Shown here: positions 56,230-64,000 of the stretch, piece after piece
Position numbering within the stretch: position 1 is the first letter of the stretch
How the letters are laid out: the number at the start of each line of letters is the position of its first letter
Origin: Chromobacterium vaccinii
GTDB taxonomy: Bacteria; Pseudomonadota; Gammaproteobacteria; Burkholderiales; Chromobacteriaceae
DNA length: 64,000 nt
Assembly (NCBI RefSeq): GCF_000971335.1
Contig: NZ_JZJL01000001.1
Span: 62,001 to 126,000, forward strand
Direction: 5' to 3'
Position numbers and translations under genes: made by a program
The notes under the pieces: model-generated
Told to the model about the DNA's origin: nothing
What the model saw: only the letters and a program-made list of their open reading frames with translations
The model's database searches: none

Positions 56230-58424
56230 ATGATTATCAGCCCTCCCATTCTCAAAACGCCCCAAGGCAACGCCGGTGATGAGCAATGGCTTGCCAGCCT
56301 GATGCCGTTCTCTTCCCGAGGCGGCTTCCCCATCGCCAGCCGGATGGCGTGGCATGGCGGCCAACACATCGAACATACCGACACCGGCGCGCACGGCGAA
56401 CCGGTGCGCGCCATCGCCGACGGCGTGGTCGTATACAAGAGAACGCCCTCGCCCGACGCCGACAAAAAGCCGCTGGCTTACCAGGGAGAGACTGACAACG
56501 GCTGCGTGGTGATCAAGCACAACACGGAAATAGGCGAGGGGCCGGATGGCCAGATCGAGTACTACTCCATCTACATGCATCTCAAGGAAGTTTTCGTCAA
56601 AAACAAGCAGCCGGTAAACCGCAAGGACAGCCTGGGCAGCGTAGGCAGCTGCAACGGCAAGAACGCCATTCATCTGGAAATCATTTGCGACGACGCCAAC
56701 CTGAAAAAGATCGTCGGCAGAAGCTCCGGGAAGCTGGACATCAGCACGGATGGCCGGGACAAGATCATCTACGGCGACATGCATTTCTACCTGCCGCCCG
56801 GCACACCGTTCTATGCATCGATTGCCTCACCGCAAGCGCCCACCGGCAGCGGGGCGCCTGTGCATACCTCCACGGTGCCTTTGTTTGTGACGATGCGATT
56901 CGAGCGCGGAAAGTGCTTGTTGTCCACCCGCCAGGAAGATCAACATCAGGAGAGCCTGTATATTGATGTTGGCCAAGAGATACCCGAAAAGGATAACGAG
57001 TACGAGTATAATCTCTATGCAAAAGCGAATAAGCTAGCAGATGCTTTTCATATCGCACCCAGCGCAACGTATGAGCTGCTACGCTTTGGCCGAGTGATCA
57101 ATACAGATCACGAAGCTCCCATTGCACCAGGTTCAATTCCGCATTGGCACATGGTGAATTATCCGGGGGGGCAAGGATGGGTCGATCTAAATTCTGTAGA
57201 GGTCAAAAAATTCAGTGATGCCGACTTCCCTCACTGGATGGATTGGACGTTGATTAGTGATGACCCTACACCAGATAGCCAGTGTAACTCCCCAACACTA
57301 GAAAAGTGGCTTTTGGGAAATACTGGCAAAAAACTAACTAAAGATATTGTTACTACCGCAGTCGCCGACCCCAAAATTCAATCTAGGCTCTCACACGCAA
57401 TATGTAAATTCCCAACCGAGTGGGAAAAATCCCAACTAGATACCCGTTATGCTTGGCTGAAACAGAAGAGTGACATCCTCGACGAACCGATGACAGAAGA
57501 AAAGTATGCCGAGTTCAAAGCATACGTAGAAGCACTCTGTTTTTGGGATGAAGCTGCTATTGGTATTGATAGTAATCACTGGCACCTTTGCCCAAGAATA
57601 TTTATCTCGCAATTCAGAAAAAATTGCTGGCTAAGCAAAGATGAACTTGAGAAGGTATATCCAAACAAACTAATACCTAAAATGGCTAACCAAACCCCTG
57701 ACGAATTACGTGAGCAATATCGCACCCATCTTAACAAGGTAACCAGAAAATATATATACAACTCTCCGATTAAACTTACCCATTTTTATGGACAAGGCGC
57801 AGTAGAGTCTGGGTTACTAACCAAGATGGTTGAGCAAAGCCAAAAGCAAGATTATATAAATAAAAAGGGGCTAGGATTAGAACCTAGATCTATCGCCTCA
57901 GAAAAAGATTTGGGACATTGGTATGGGGCTATATCTGAGGAGCAAGATCTATATTATTCAAAAGAGAAATACAATAGCAAAGGAATTAGAATTACAGGAT
58001 CATACAGCTGGTTGAATGGCAACTGCGGCGATATAGATGCACAAAAATTTAGAGGGCGAGGCTTTAAACAACTAACAGGGAGATCTAACTATGCCGCTTA
58101 TTGGGTTTATCGTGGATTCTTAAAAAAAATCAATATGATGACGGTTGGTGGAACGATCATGCGTATAAGAGCAAGGATGCTAAATCTATGAAAAAGCGAC
58201 CTGCGCCAATCGATGATCCACAAAAAATAACTATTGATGATTACAACTGCATTGATGCTGGTGGATTCTACCTAGCATTTGAGCGGCCCAAATCCTTAAA
58301 GATTATGGGGCAACGTGGTTCCGAGGCCGTAAGGCTAATAACATTGGCAATTAATGGAGGTGACATTGGTCTTCCAGATAGAAAAAAGCACACGGAGCGA
58401 ATTGAAAAAATACTCTTGGAATAA
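56230..58424 (+). CDS. T6SS effector: M23-like peptidase plus lysozyme-like domain, split by a -1 frameshift
   Basis: The first frame runs 56230-58191. The N-terminal LytM/M23-like domain (about 40-165) has WHGGQHIE, GEPVRAIADGVVVY, YSIYMHLKE and IHLEI. The usual HxxxD Asp is a His here. A middle region (170-480) is unassigned. The C-terminal lysozyme/chitinase-like domain has YGQGAVESGLL (catalytic Glu) and FRGRGFKQLTGRSNY. The family sequence then continues in the -1 frame (KKNQYDDGWWNDHAYKSK ... DAGGFYLAFERP) to 58424. The switch lies at eight A residues (58122-58129); nine would restore one frame. It directly follows vgrG (12 bases) and should cut peptidoglycan. The 3' half is AT-rich, unlike vgrG. 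Confidence 0.75.
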
Positions 58425-59085
58425 ATTAGCTTGCATGGCGCTGTTCTTTTCATCCACAGTCTTTGCAGGTGAGGACTATCAGCTCCCTATCGCAGGTGGA
58501 TACACTTTTTCAGTAATCTCGCCCAATATTGTTTTAGCTGTAGGAAAAGAACAAAAATGTACAATAACAAATTTAAAATCCACTCCAGGAGCAGACCCTA
58601 GGCTACCCCTTAGGCTCAGCAATGATGAGGAATATATCATATTATCAGAGCATGATTATATATCCAAAAATGCACTTAAGGACTGTATCAATCAAGTCAA
58701 AGCCTCTTCTATAAATAGCCTCCTTTTTGACATCAATAAAAATAAGGGATTAATATTAAGCGCTGATATATTCTCAACATCTCCTGATGGTTACTTAGCA
58801 GATTTGTATGATACAAAGTTAAAGAAAAGCATCTTTCAAGCAAAAGGCTTTTTTAACAAAAGAGTATCAGTAGAAAAACAGCTAGCAAATGTATTCACTT
58901 TAACCAGCAATGGAATCATCTCAAAAGATGGTCGATATATTTCTGTCAATGGGGATCCTGATTGCACAGGCGATTCATACCCAGGTGTTTATGATATAAA
59001 AATAGGAAAGCAGATCAATAGCTCAGTTATGGGTGAGCTAGATAGTGATGCTTTAGATCTTGCATGCAAAAAGCTTTTTAAATAA
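58402..59085 (+). CDS. Putative periplasmic immunity protein
   Basis: 227 residues from a TTG at 58402 (next residues KKYSWNKLACMALFFSS), which gives a textbook signal peptide ending TVFAGED and has GGAG just upstream. An ATG at 58354 would add 16 charged residues. The mature part (YQLPIAGGYTFSVISPNIVL ...) is not recognised. Position directly after the effector, overlap with its end by 23 bases, predicted export and low GC all fit an immunity protein against a cell-wall effector. The assignment rests on context. Confidence 0.65.
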   Translation: MKKYSWNKLACMALFFSSTVFAGEDYQLPIAGGYTFSVISPNIVLAVGKEQKCTITNLKSTPGADPRLPLRLSNDEEYIILSEHDYISKNALKDCINQVKASSINSLLFDINKNKGLILSADIFSTSPDGYLADLYDTKLKKSIFQAKGFFNKRVSVEKQLANVFTLTSNGIISKDGRYISVNGDPDCTGDSYPGVYDIKIGKQINSSVMGELDSDALDLACKKLFK

Positions 59086-59231
59086 ACCCATGTGACATGG
59101 CTCGGCCATTCCAAAACAATGGCAATAGCTACTCTCAATCCATTCTATTCGATTAAAGCTACTACACCACTGCTATGCTCAATGACAAGGTTGCGCCTTA
59201 AACTATTCAATACGAAGCAGAGCTACCAATT

Positions 59232-60098
59232 TCACAGAAACCGCCACCCAAAACCATCCCCCTCCCGGCTCACCACACCAGCCGATGACGAGCCAAAGTG
59301 AGCGGTGAACACGGTGGCTTTGTGCTCACAGGCGTACTCCAGCAGCCAACGGCGGGAAGCGCGCGCGCCGTCTTGCTCCCGGCAGAAGGCTGAGTTCCAT
59401 TCCGGGTGGTAGACCTGCACCGGCGAATGCATCGCGTCGCCGGTAAAGATGGCGGTTTCGCCGGCGGAATGCAGCGTGATGGACATGTGCCCGGCGCAAT
59501 GCCCGGGCGTGGGATGGAAATGGAAGGCCTCTTCGTAATCGTCACCCCCCGCATGGATGCCAATCCCCTGGCCGCTGGCCAGCACCGGGGCCACGCTGTC
59601 GTCAAACACCATGCGGCGCTTGTCGGCCTCCGGCGTGGCGAAGAAGTCCAACTCGCCCTGCGGCATCGCGTAACGGGCATTGGGGAAAGTGGGCACCCAG
59701 CGGCCGTCCACCAGCCTTGTGTTCCAGCCGACATGGTCGGCATGCAGATGGGTCAGCAGCACGTGGTCCACATCTTCCGGCTGGATGTTCAACATTGCCA
59801 GACGCTCCAGAAACGGCGTGCGCAGCCGGTGGAACAGCGCGTTGAACGGACGCTCCTTGTCATTGCCCAGCCCGGTGTCGATCAGGAACACCTTGCCGCC
59901 CAGCTCCACCACCCAGGTATGCACGCTGAGGATGATGTGCTCGCCGCTATCGTCGAACAGCGCGCGCAGTTGCGGCTGCTCGGCCAACACGCCATCGCGC
60001 CAGTCCACGTACAGGTAGGTCGGAGTGATGCCGGTGAGCAGGGTATCCGTCACGCGCGTTACGCGCGCATTGCCGATGCGGTAGGTTTGGGCGTTCAT
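59232..60098 (-). CDS. Metallo-beta-lactamase-fold hydrolase
   Basis: 288 residues from the ATG at 60098 (AGAGAG upstream); TTG and ATG codons up to 60119 are in frame. The zinc-binding motif HLHADH (LLTHLHADHVGWN) lies near residue 100, later ligands in TPGHCAGHMS and FTGDAMHSP, and the last His in FTAHFGSS. No signal peptide. The build is close to lactonase/hydrolase members of the superfamily (AHL-lactonase-like group), but the substrate cannot be fixed. Divergent from a LysR gene that probably controls it. Confidence 0.86.
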   Translation of the reverse strand: MNAQTYRIGNARVTRVTDTLLTGITPTYLYVDWRDGVLAEQPQLRALFDDSGEHIILSVHTWVVELGGKVFLIDTGLGNDKERPFNALFHRLRTPFLERLAMLNIQPEDVDHVLLTHLHADHVGWNTRLVDGRWVPTFPNARYAMPQGELDFFATPEADKRRMVFDDSVAPVLASGQGIGIHAGGDDYEEAFHFHPTPGHCAGHMSITLHSAGETAIFTGDAMHSPVQVYHPEWNSAFCREQDGARASRRWLLEYACEHKATVFTAHFGSSSAGVVSREGDGFGWRFL

Positions 60099-60238
60099 CG
60101 TGGCTCTCTTGATCATCAATGCGCCGCCTGGGCGGCGCCGGGTAGAGCTCTACTATCCCGGAAAGTATTCATGCCTTCCAATGCCGATTTATGAATTTGT
60201 GATAAATTTCAGGCATCACTGGCATTGGAAAGATCATC
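60099..60238. promoter_or_regulatory. Divergent control region with nested dyads
   Basis: CCAATGCC (60178-60185) is mirrored by GGCATTGG (60221-60228), with inner ATGCCT (60171-60176) mirrored by AGGCAT (60211-60216), around AT-rich DNA. This suits a LysR-type operator. A perfect GCGCCGCC/GGCGGCGC hairpin (60121-60138) lies in the hydrolase leader. Confidence 0.5.
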
Positions 60239-61150
60239 ATGGAGCTGCGGCATCTGCGTTATTTCGCGGCGGTGGCCGAACACACCAGCATGCGGGCCGC
60301 GTCCGAGCGGCTGCACATCACCCAGCCGGCCATCACGCGCCAGATCCAGGACTTGGAGGAAGAGCTGGGCTTCGCGCTGTTCACGCGCTCCCCCCGCGGG
60401 CTGCGGCTGACGCCGGCGGGCGACAGCTATCTGCGCGACATCCGCCGGATACTGGCCGCGCTTGACGCAGCCGGCGCGAGCGCGCGCCGGGTTGCCGACG
60501 GCGCTGCCGGCCAGCTGCGGCTGGGCTATGTGGAAAACACTGGTTGGGATGGCGTGGTGCCGCAGGCGTTGCACCGTTTTCAGGCGCAAACGCCGGACGT
60601 GAGCCTGTCGCTGTCCACGCTGAACAGCCCGGAACAGTTCGCCGCCATCGATCAGAGTGCGCTGGACGGCGGCTTTGTCTATCAGTTGGGCCCCTTGCCG
60701 GATGGCTTCAACACGCTGCCCTTGCTGGGGCAAGACGTGGTGCTGGCGCTGCCGCGCGCCTGGCGGATAGCGCACGACGAGGCGCAACCGTTCGACCTGC
60801 GCGCGCTGGCTGGGCGGCCCTTCGTTTCTTTCCCCCGCGCGGTCTATCCCGAATACCACGACCGCCTGTTCAGCGCCTGCCTGCAGGCTGGCATCCGGCT
60901 GGACGTGGTGCAGGAGCAGCCCACCGAGGCGGCGATGCTATCGCTGGTCTGCGCCGGCATCGGCGCGGCCATCGTCAATGCGGCCAATCTGGCGCGTCCG
61001 CCGGCGCAGGTACGGTTTTACCGGCTGCAGAATCTGTCGGTGCCGCTGCCGCTGTGTTTCGTCTGGAAACGGGAGGCAGGCAATCCGGCGCTGGCGCGCT
61101 TTATCGATAGCTTGCGGCGAACCATCGCGAAGCCGCAGTCCCCGCCATGA
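60239..61150 (+). CDS. LysR family transcriptional regulator
   Basis: 303 residues. The N-terminal winged HTH (LRHLRYFAAVAEHTSMRAAS ... ITQPAITRQIQDLEEELGF) is followed by a type 2 periplasmic-binding-like effector domain (about 90-295). The divergent hydrolase gene shares its promoter region, the usual arrangement for a LysR regulator and its target. The effector molecule is unknown. Confidence 0.93.
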   Translation: MELRHLRYFAAVAEHTSMRAASERLHITQPAITRQIQDLEEELGFALFTRSPRGLRLTPAGDSYLRDIRRILAALDAAGASARRVADGAAGQLRLGYVENTGWDGVVPQALHRFQAQTPDVSLSLSTLNSPEQFAAIDQSALDGGFVYQLGPLPDGFNTLPLLGQDVVLALPRAWRIAHDEAQPFDLRALAGRPFVSFPRAVYPEYHDRLFSACLQAGIRLDVVQEQPTEAAMLSLVCAGIGAAIVNAANLARPPAQVRFYRLQNLSVPLPLCFVWKREAGNPALARFIDSLRRTIAKPQSPP

Positions 61151-61222
61151 AGAAAAACTACGGCCCGCAATCCGTCGCGGCCACGCTTTAGCCAATCTAC
61201 ACGCCAGAAGAAAACCAAACCC

Positions 61223-61657
61223 ATGCGTAAACCTGCCCCGTTCCGCGCGCTGCTCGCCGCCGGCCTGCTGACACTCGCCGGCCCATGCCTGGCCGCCAAA
61301 GACATCGCCCAAGCCTCCGACTTCCTGGACTACCTCCATCCTGGCGCAGAGGATGCGCCGCTGACCTACCACGACCTGATCATGGCTGACGGCTACCACC
61401 TCTATTTCACATTCCATGGCGACCAGCCGGCCTCCCGGTACCAAGCATGGCCGCTAGAGCGGCTGCGCCGCGAACTGCTGCCGGAGCTGGACCGCTACGC
61501 CTGCGCCGATACGCTGACCGCCCGCCCAGGCGATGACATGCGCTGGCCGGAATATCGCCGCAAGGGCGGCAACCTGGTGGTGCATGTGGAAAGCCTGCAA
61601 GACGTCGATTACTCGGTGGTGATGATCGCGCCGGGTCGGGCGAGCCTATGCCGCTAG
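61223..61657 (+). CDS. Small secreted protein of unknown function
   Basis: 144 residues. A signal peptide (cleaved after GPCLA) is followed by a compact domain with conserved-looking W, Y and two cysteines (DRYACADTL and ASLCR). Not recognised. It follows the LysR gene by 72 bases and may share its transcript. Confidence 0.65.
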   Translation: MRKPAPFRALLAAGLLTLAGPCLAAKDIAQASDFLDYLHPGAEDAPLTYHDLIMADGYHLYFTFHGDQPASRYQAWPLERLRRELLPELDRYACADTLTARPGDDMRWPEYRRKGGNLVVHVESLQDVDYSVVMIAPGRASLCR

Positions 61658-61678
61658 CCACCACGCGTCCATAAACAA

Positions 61679-61706
61679 ACAGGCGAGGCGGTATCCCGCC
61701 TCGCCT
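61679..61706 (-). terminator. Terminator after the chemotaxis receptor
   Basis: AGGCGAGGCGG pairs with CCGCCTCGCCT around a 4-base loop and is followed by GTTTGTTTAT on the minus strand. Confidence 0.8.
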
Positions 61707-61731
61707 GCGATCGCGCATCGCTGCCCGCCGC

Positions 61732-63714
61732 TTACAGCTTGAACTGCCCGATCAGGCTTTCCAGCTCCTCGCCCAGCCGCGCCAGCGCCACCGTAGCCTG
61801 TTGCGCCTGGTGGATGGAATCGTCGGTCTGCAGCAGCATGCCGTGGATGTTTTCGATGTGGCGGGCGATTTCCTGACTGGCGCTGGACTGCTCGGCCGTG
61901 GAGACGGCGATGTCGCCCACCGCGCGCACCACCTGCTGCGCCTGGCCGCTGATCTGCTGAATCGATTGCGACGATTCGCCAGCCAGCCTCACGCCCTGCT
62001 CCACCTGCTCCAGCGCGCCGTTCATGCTGTCGGACGCGTGGGTGGTGTCTTTCTGCATGGTCTGGATCACGTCAGAGATTTCCAGCGTGGCCTTGGCAGT
62101 ACGCTCGGCCAGTTTGCGCACTTCATCCGCCACCACCGCGAAGCCGCGGCCCTGCTCGCCGGCGCGGGCGGCTTCAATCGCCGCGTTCAGCGCCAAGAGA
62201 TTGGTCTGGTCGGCGATATCGCGGATCACCGACACGATGCCGGAAATGCGGTCGGAGCGCTGCTGCATGCCGCCCAGCACCTCGGCCAACTGGCGCACGG
62301 TGCCGGCGATGCGGCCGATCTCCGCCGCGGTGGCGTCCACGTTGGCGGCGGCCTGATTGGACAGGGTGTCCGCCTCGCGGGCACGCTGCTCGGCCACCCG
62401 CGCCGATTCGGCGATGTGGGTGACGCTGACCGACAGCTGCTCGACGCTGGCGGCGGTGGCGTTGGCCGCCTGCGACTGGCGGGCGGAGCTGTCGCGGATC
62501 TGGTTCACGTCGCCGGACAGCTGGCGCACCGAGCCCAGCATGTCGCCGGCATGGCGGCGCACGTCCAGCATCATTCGGCGCAGCGAGCCGGTGAAGGTGT
62601 TGAAAGCGCCGGCGGCCTGGCCGATCTCGTCGCGGCTGGCGATGGACAGCTCGCGGGTGAGGTCGCCGCTGCCGGAGGCCAGCTCGGTCATCGCGCCCTG
62701 CAGCCGGCCCAGCGGACGCAGCAGCTGGTTCAGCGTGGCGCCCAACAGCAGCAGGATCAGCGCCAGGATGCCCAGGCTGATGAAGGCGGACTGCCAGCTG
62801 GCCGCGCGCACCGGGGCGAAGGCCTCGTCCTCGGGAATGGAGATGCGCACCGCCCACGGCGTGCCGGCCTCGCCGACCACGATGGGCATGATGAAGTGGC
62901 GGAAGCCGTCGTCGCTGCGGTATTCGGCCGGGCGGCCGTCCTTGATCGCCGCCTTGGCCTCGGCCGGCAGGTCCGGCGCGGCCTTGCCGTTCAGCCCGGG
63001 CTGGCGGCCGGCCAGCTGCACGCCGCCATTGGAGTACAGGCTCATGAAGCCGGCGCCGTAGGGCTGCACCTTGGCCGCCATTTCCTGCAGGTGGCCCAGC
63101 GCGATGTCGCAGCCGGCCACGCCCAGCACCTTGCCGCCGATATTGAGCGGGAAGGAAATGGTGCCCATCAGGATTTTCACATCGGGGTCGACATAGGGCT
63201 CGGTCAGCATCGGCTTGCCGGTCTTGCGCGGCTCGGTGTAGTAGGCGCTTTCGTCGACGCCGTCGCTGCCCCACACCACATCCACCTTGCCCGCCTTGCG
63301 GAACCAGTACACGCCGTAGCGGCCGGTGTGGTCGTTTTCCGGCTTGCCGGCCAGCTCGGCGTCGCGGCCGTCGAAGGCGTTGGGCTCCCAATCCACCCAG
63401 TAGCCGACCGCGTCCGGGTTGTTGGGCAGCTGGCGCCTCACCACTTCGGACAACAGCGAGCGGCCATTAGACGGCAGCGCCGCCTTCACGCCGGCCGCGG
63501 CCTCGGCCATCGCCTGCGCGGAATCATAGGTCTTGCCCAGCATGCGCTGCACGCGGCCGGCCTCGCTGCCCGCCAGCAGGCGGGCATGCTCCAGCACCGC
63601 GCTTTCCGCGTTGCGGTAGCTGTTGTAGATATTGGCCCCCGCCAGCACGGTAAAGCCGATCAGGATCAACAGGCCGGAGCCGGCCAGTATCTTGCCCTTG
63701 ATGGTTGCAATCAT
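61732..63714 (-). CDS. Methyl-accepting chemotaxis protein (dCache type)
   Basis: 660 residues. A membrane segment (about 8-30) is followed by a periplasmic double-Cache sensor (about 35-300, with [17 protein letters not shown] and [16 protein letters not shown]). A second membrane segment (about 303-325), a HAMP domain and a signalling domain follow. The signalling hairpin tip [20 protein letters not shown] is intact. It signals through CheA/CheW. The ligand is unknown; dCache sensors often bind amino acids or organic acids. No C-terminal CheR-binding pentapeptide is seen. Confidence 0.94.
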   Translation of the reverse strand: MIATIKGKILAGSGLLILIGFTVLAGANIYNSYRNAESAVLEHARLLAGSEAGRVQRMLGKTYDSAQAMAEAAAGVKAALPSNGRSLLSEVVRRQLPNNPDAVGYWVDWEPNAFDGRDAELAGKPENDHTGRYGVYWFRKAGKVDVVWGSDGVDESAYYTEPRKTGKPMLTEPYVDPDVKILMGTISFPLNIGGKVLGVAGCDIALGHLQEMAAKVQPYGAGFMSLYSNGGVQLAGRQPGLNGKAAPDLPAEAKAAIKDGRPAEYRSDDGFRHFIMPIVVGEAGTPWAVRISIPEDEAFAPVRAASWQSAFISLGILALILLLLGATLNQLLRPLGRLQGAMTELASGSGDLTRELSIASRDEIGQAAGAFNTFTGSLRRMMLDVRRHAGDMLGSVRQLSGDVNQIRDSSARQSQAANATAASVEQLSVSVTHIAESARVAEQRAREADTLSNQAAANVDATAAEIGRIAGTVRQLAEVLGGMQQRSDRISGIVSVIRDIADQTNLLALNAAIEAARAGEQGRGFAVVADEVRKLAERTAKATLEISDVIQTMQKDTTHASDSMNGALEQVEQGVRLAGESSQSIQQISGQAQQVVRAVGDIAVSTAEQSSASQEIARHIENIHGMLLQTDDSIHQAQQATVALARLGEELESLIGQFKL

Positions 63715-63925
63715 GGTTCACCTCTTGCCGGACGTGCCGCCCGCCCGATGGCGGTCCGTCCGATTGTCTGCATATTCATCGCGGAATGAGAATCGCTTGT
63801 CGCCCCAGGCGCCCGCTTCCCCAGCCCAGAAGGTAACGCAGGAAACGTTCTAGCACAAAGGAATGATTACCGATGCCGCGCAAGGGTGGCGATGATACGC
63901 CGCGCGCCGCCTGCTGGCCACCCGG
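63715..63925. other. Intergenic region upstream of the chemotaxis receptor
   Basis: About 210 bases carrying the receptor's promoter and the end of the next minus-strand transcript. No feature recognised. Confidence 0.4.
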
Positions 63926-64000
63926 CTACCAGCTGGCGCGCTTGAACAGGCTGAGCCGGTTGACGCGGAACAGCCGCGCCGGCCGCTGGCTGCCGCCCTG
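63926..64000 (-). CDS. C-terminal end of an unidentified gene
   Basis: The minus strand stays open from the window edge to a TAG at 63926, with the tail RVNRLSLFKRASW. Too short to assign. Confidence 0.4.
   Translation of the reverse strand, partial: QGGSQRPARLFRVNRLSLFKRASW

Noticed and set aside
59092-59301. Short plus-strand frame after the immunity gene
   Set aside because: It spans the low-GC/high-GC boundary and runs antisense into the hydrolase gene; no features of a real protein.

Overview
The window looks like a Chromobacterium-type beta-proteobacterium (Neisseriales). The backbone is GC-rich. It carries the rpmH-rnpA-yidD-yidC-mnmE cluster facing away from dnaA-dnaN-gyrB, a ResB/CcsB cytochrome c maturation pair next to cytochrome c4, scattered biotin genes and an orphan type VI secretion vgrG island. 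The genus is an inference from gene content; no rRNA or tRNA gene was seen.

Layout. 1-12 kb: end of a glycine-zipper protein, a sterol-desaturase-like membrane enzyme, a GST, a patatin lipoprotein, a GNAT enzyme, then a biotin region on the minus strand (bioB, bioF, a GAF-GAF-GGDEF-EAL protein, a methyltransferase, bioH, bioC) with comF diverging from bioB. 12-20 kb: trmL, rlpA, engB, cytochrome c4, resB-ccsB, a TerC/CBS membrane protein and a GIY-YIG protein. 20-25 kb: a small secreted protein and an osmF/yehYXW-like ABC importer. 25-30 kb: a PEP-mutase-like enzyme, a damaged ada/alkA gene, and a hybrid histidine kinase behind a small periplasmic molybdopterin-fold protein. 30-39 kb: mnmE, yidC, yidD, rnpA and rpmH, then the dnaA upstream region (candidate oriC), dnaA, dnaN and gyrB.

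39,353-53,190 is a complete Tn7-like transposon. It has 12-bp inverted ends (TGTAGGATCCCA) and a 5-bp target duplication (AAAGG) whose left copy overlaps the gyrB stop codon. It has a tnsA-tnsB-tnsC-tniQ operon and low-GC cargo: a DUF2290-like protein with an SF1 helicase, a TcmP/DUF5131 pair, toxin-antitoxin remnants, an Xre/ParS-type antitoxin and an unknown 335-residue protein. Directly after the right-hand duplication lies a second, diverged copy of the left end with its terminator, so an older element probably used the same site.

53.5-59.1 kb is a T6SS vgrG-effector-immunity module. The effector appears split by a -1 frameshift at an A8 run. 59-64 kb: a metallo-beta-lactamase-fold hydrolase with a divergent LysR regulator, a small secreted protein, a methyl-accepting chemotaxis protein and the end of one more gene.

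The most unusual part is the gyrB-associated Tn7-like element: its insertion at the stop codon, the tandem end, and its possible defence cargo.
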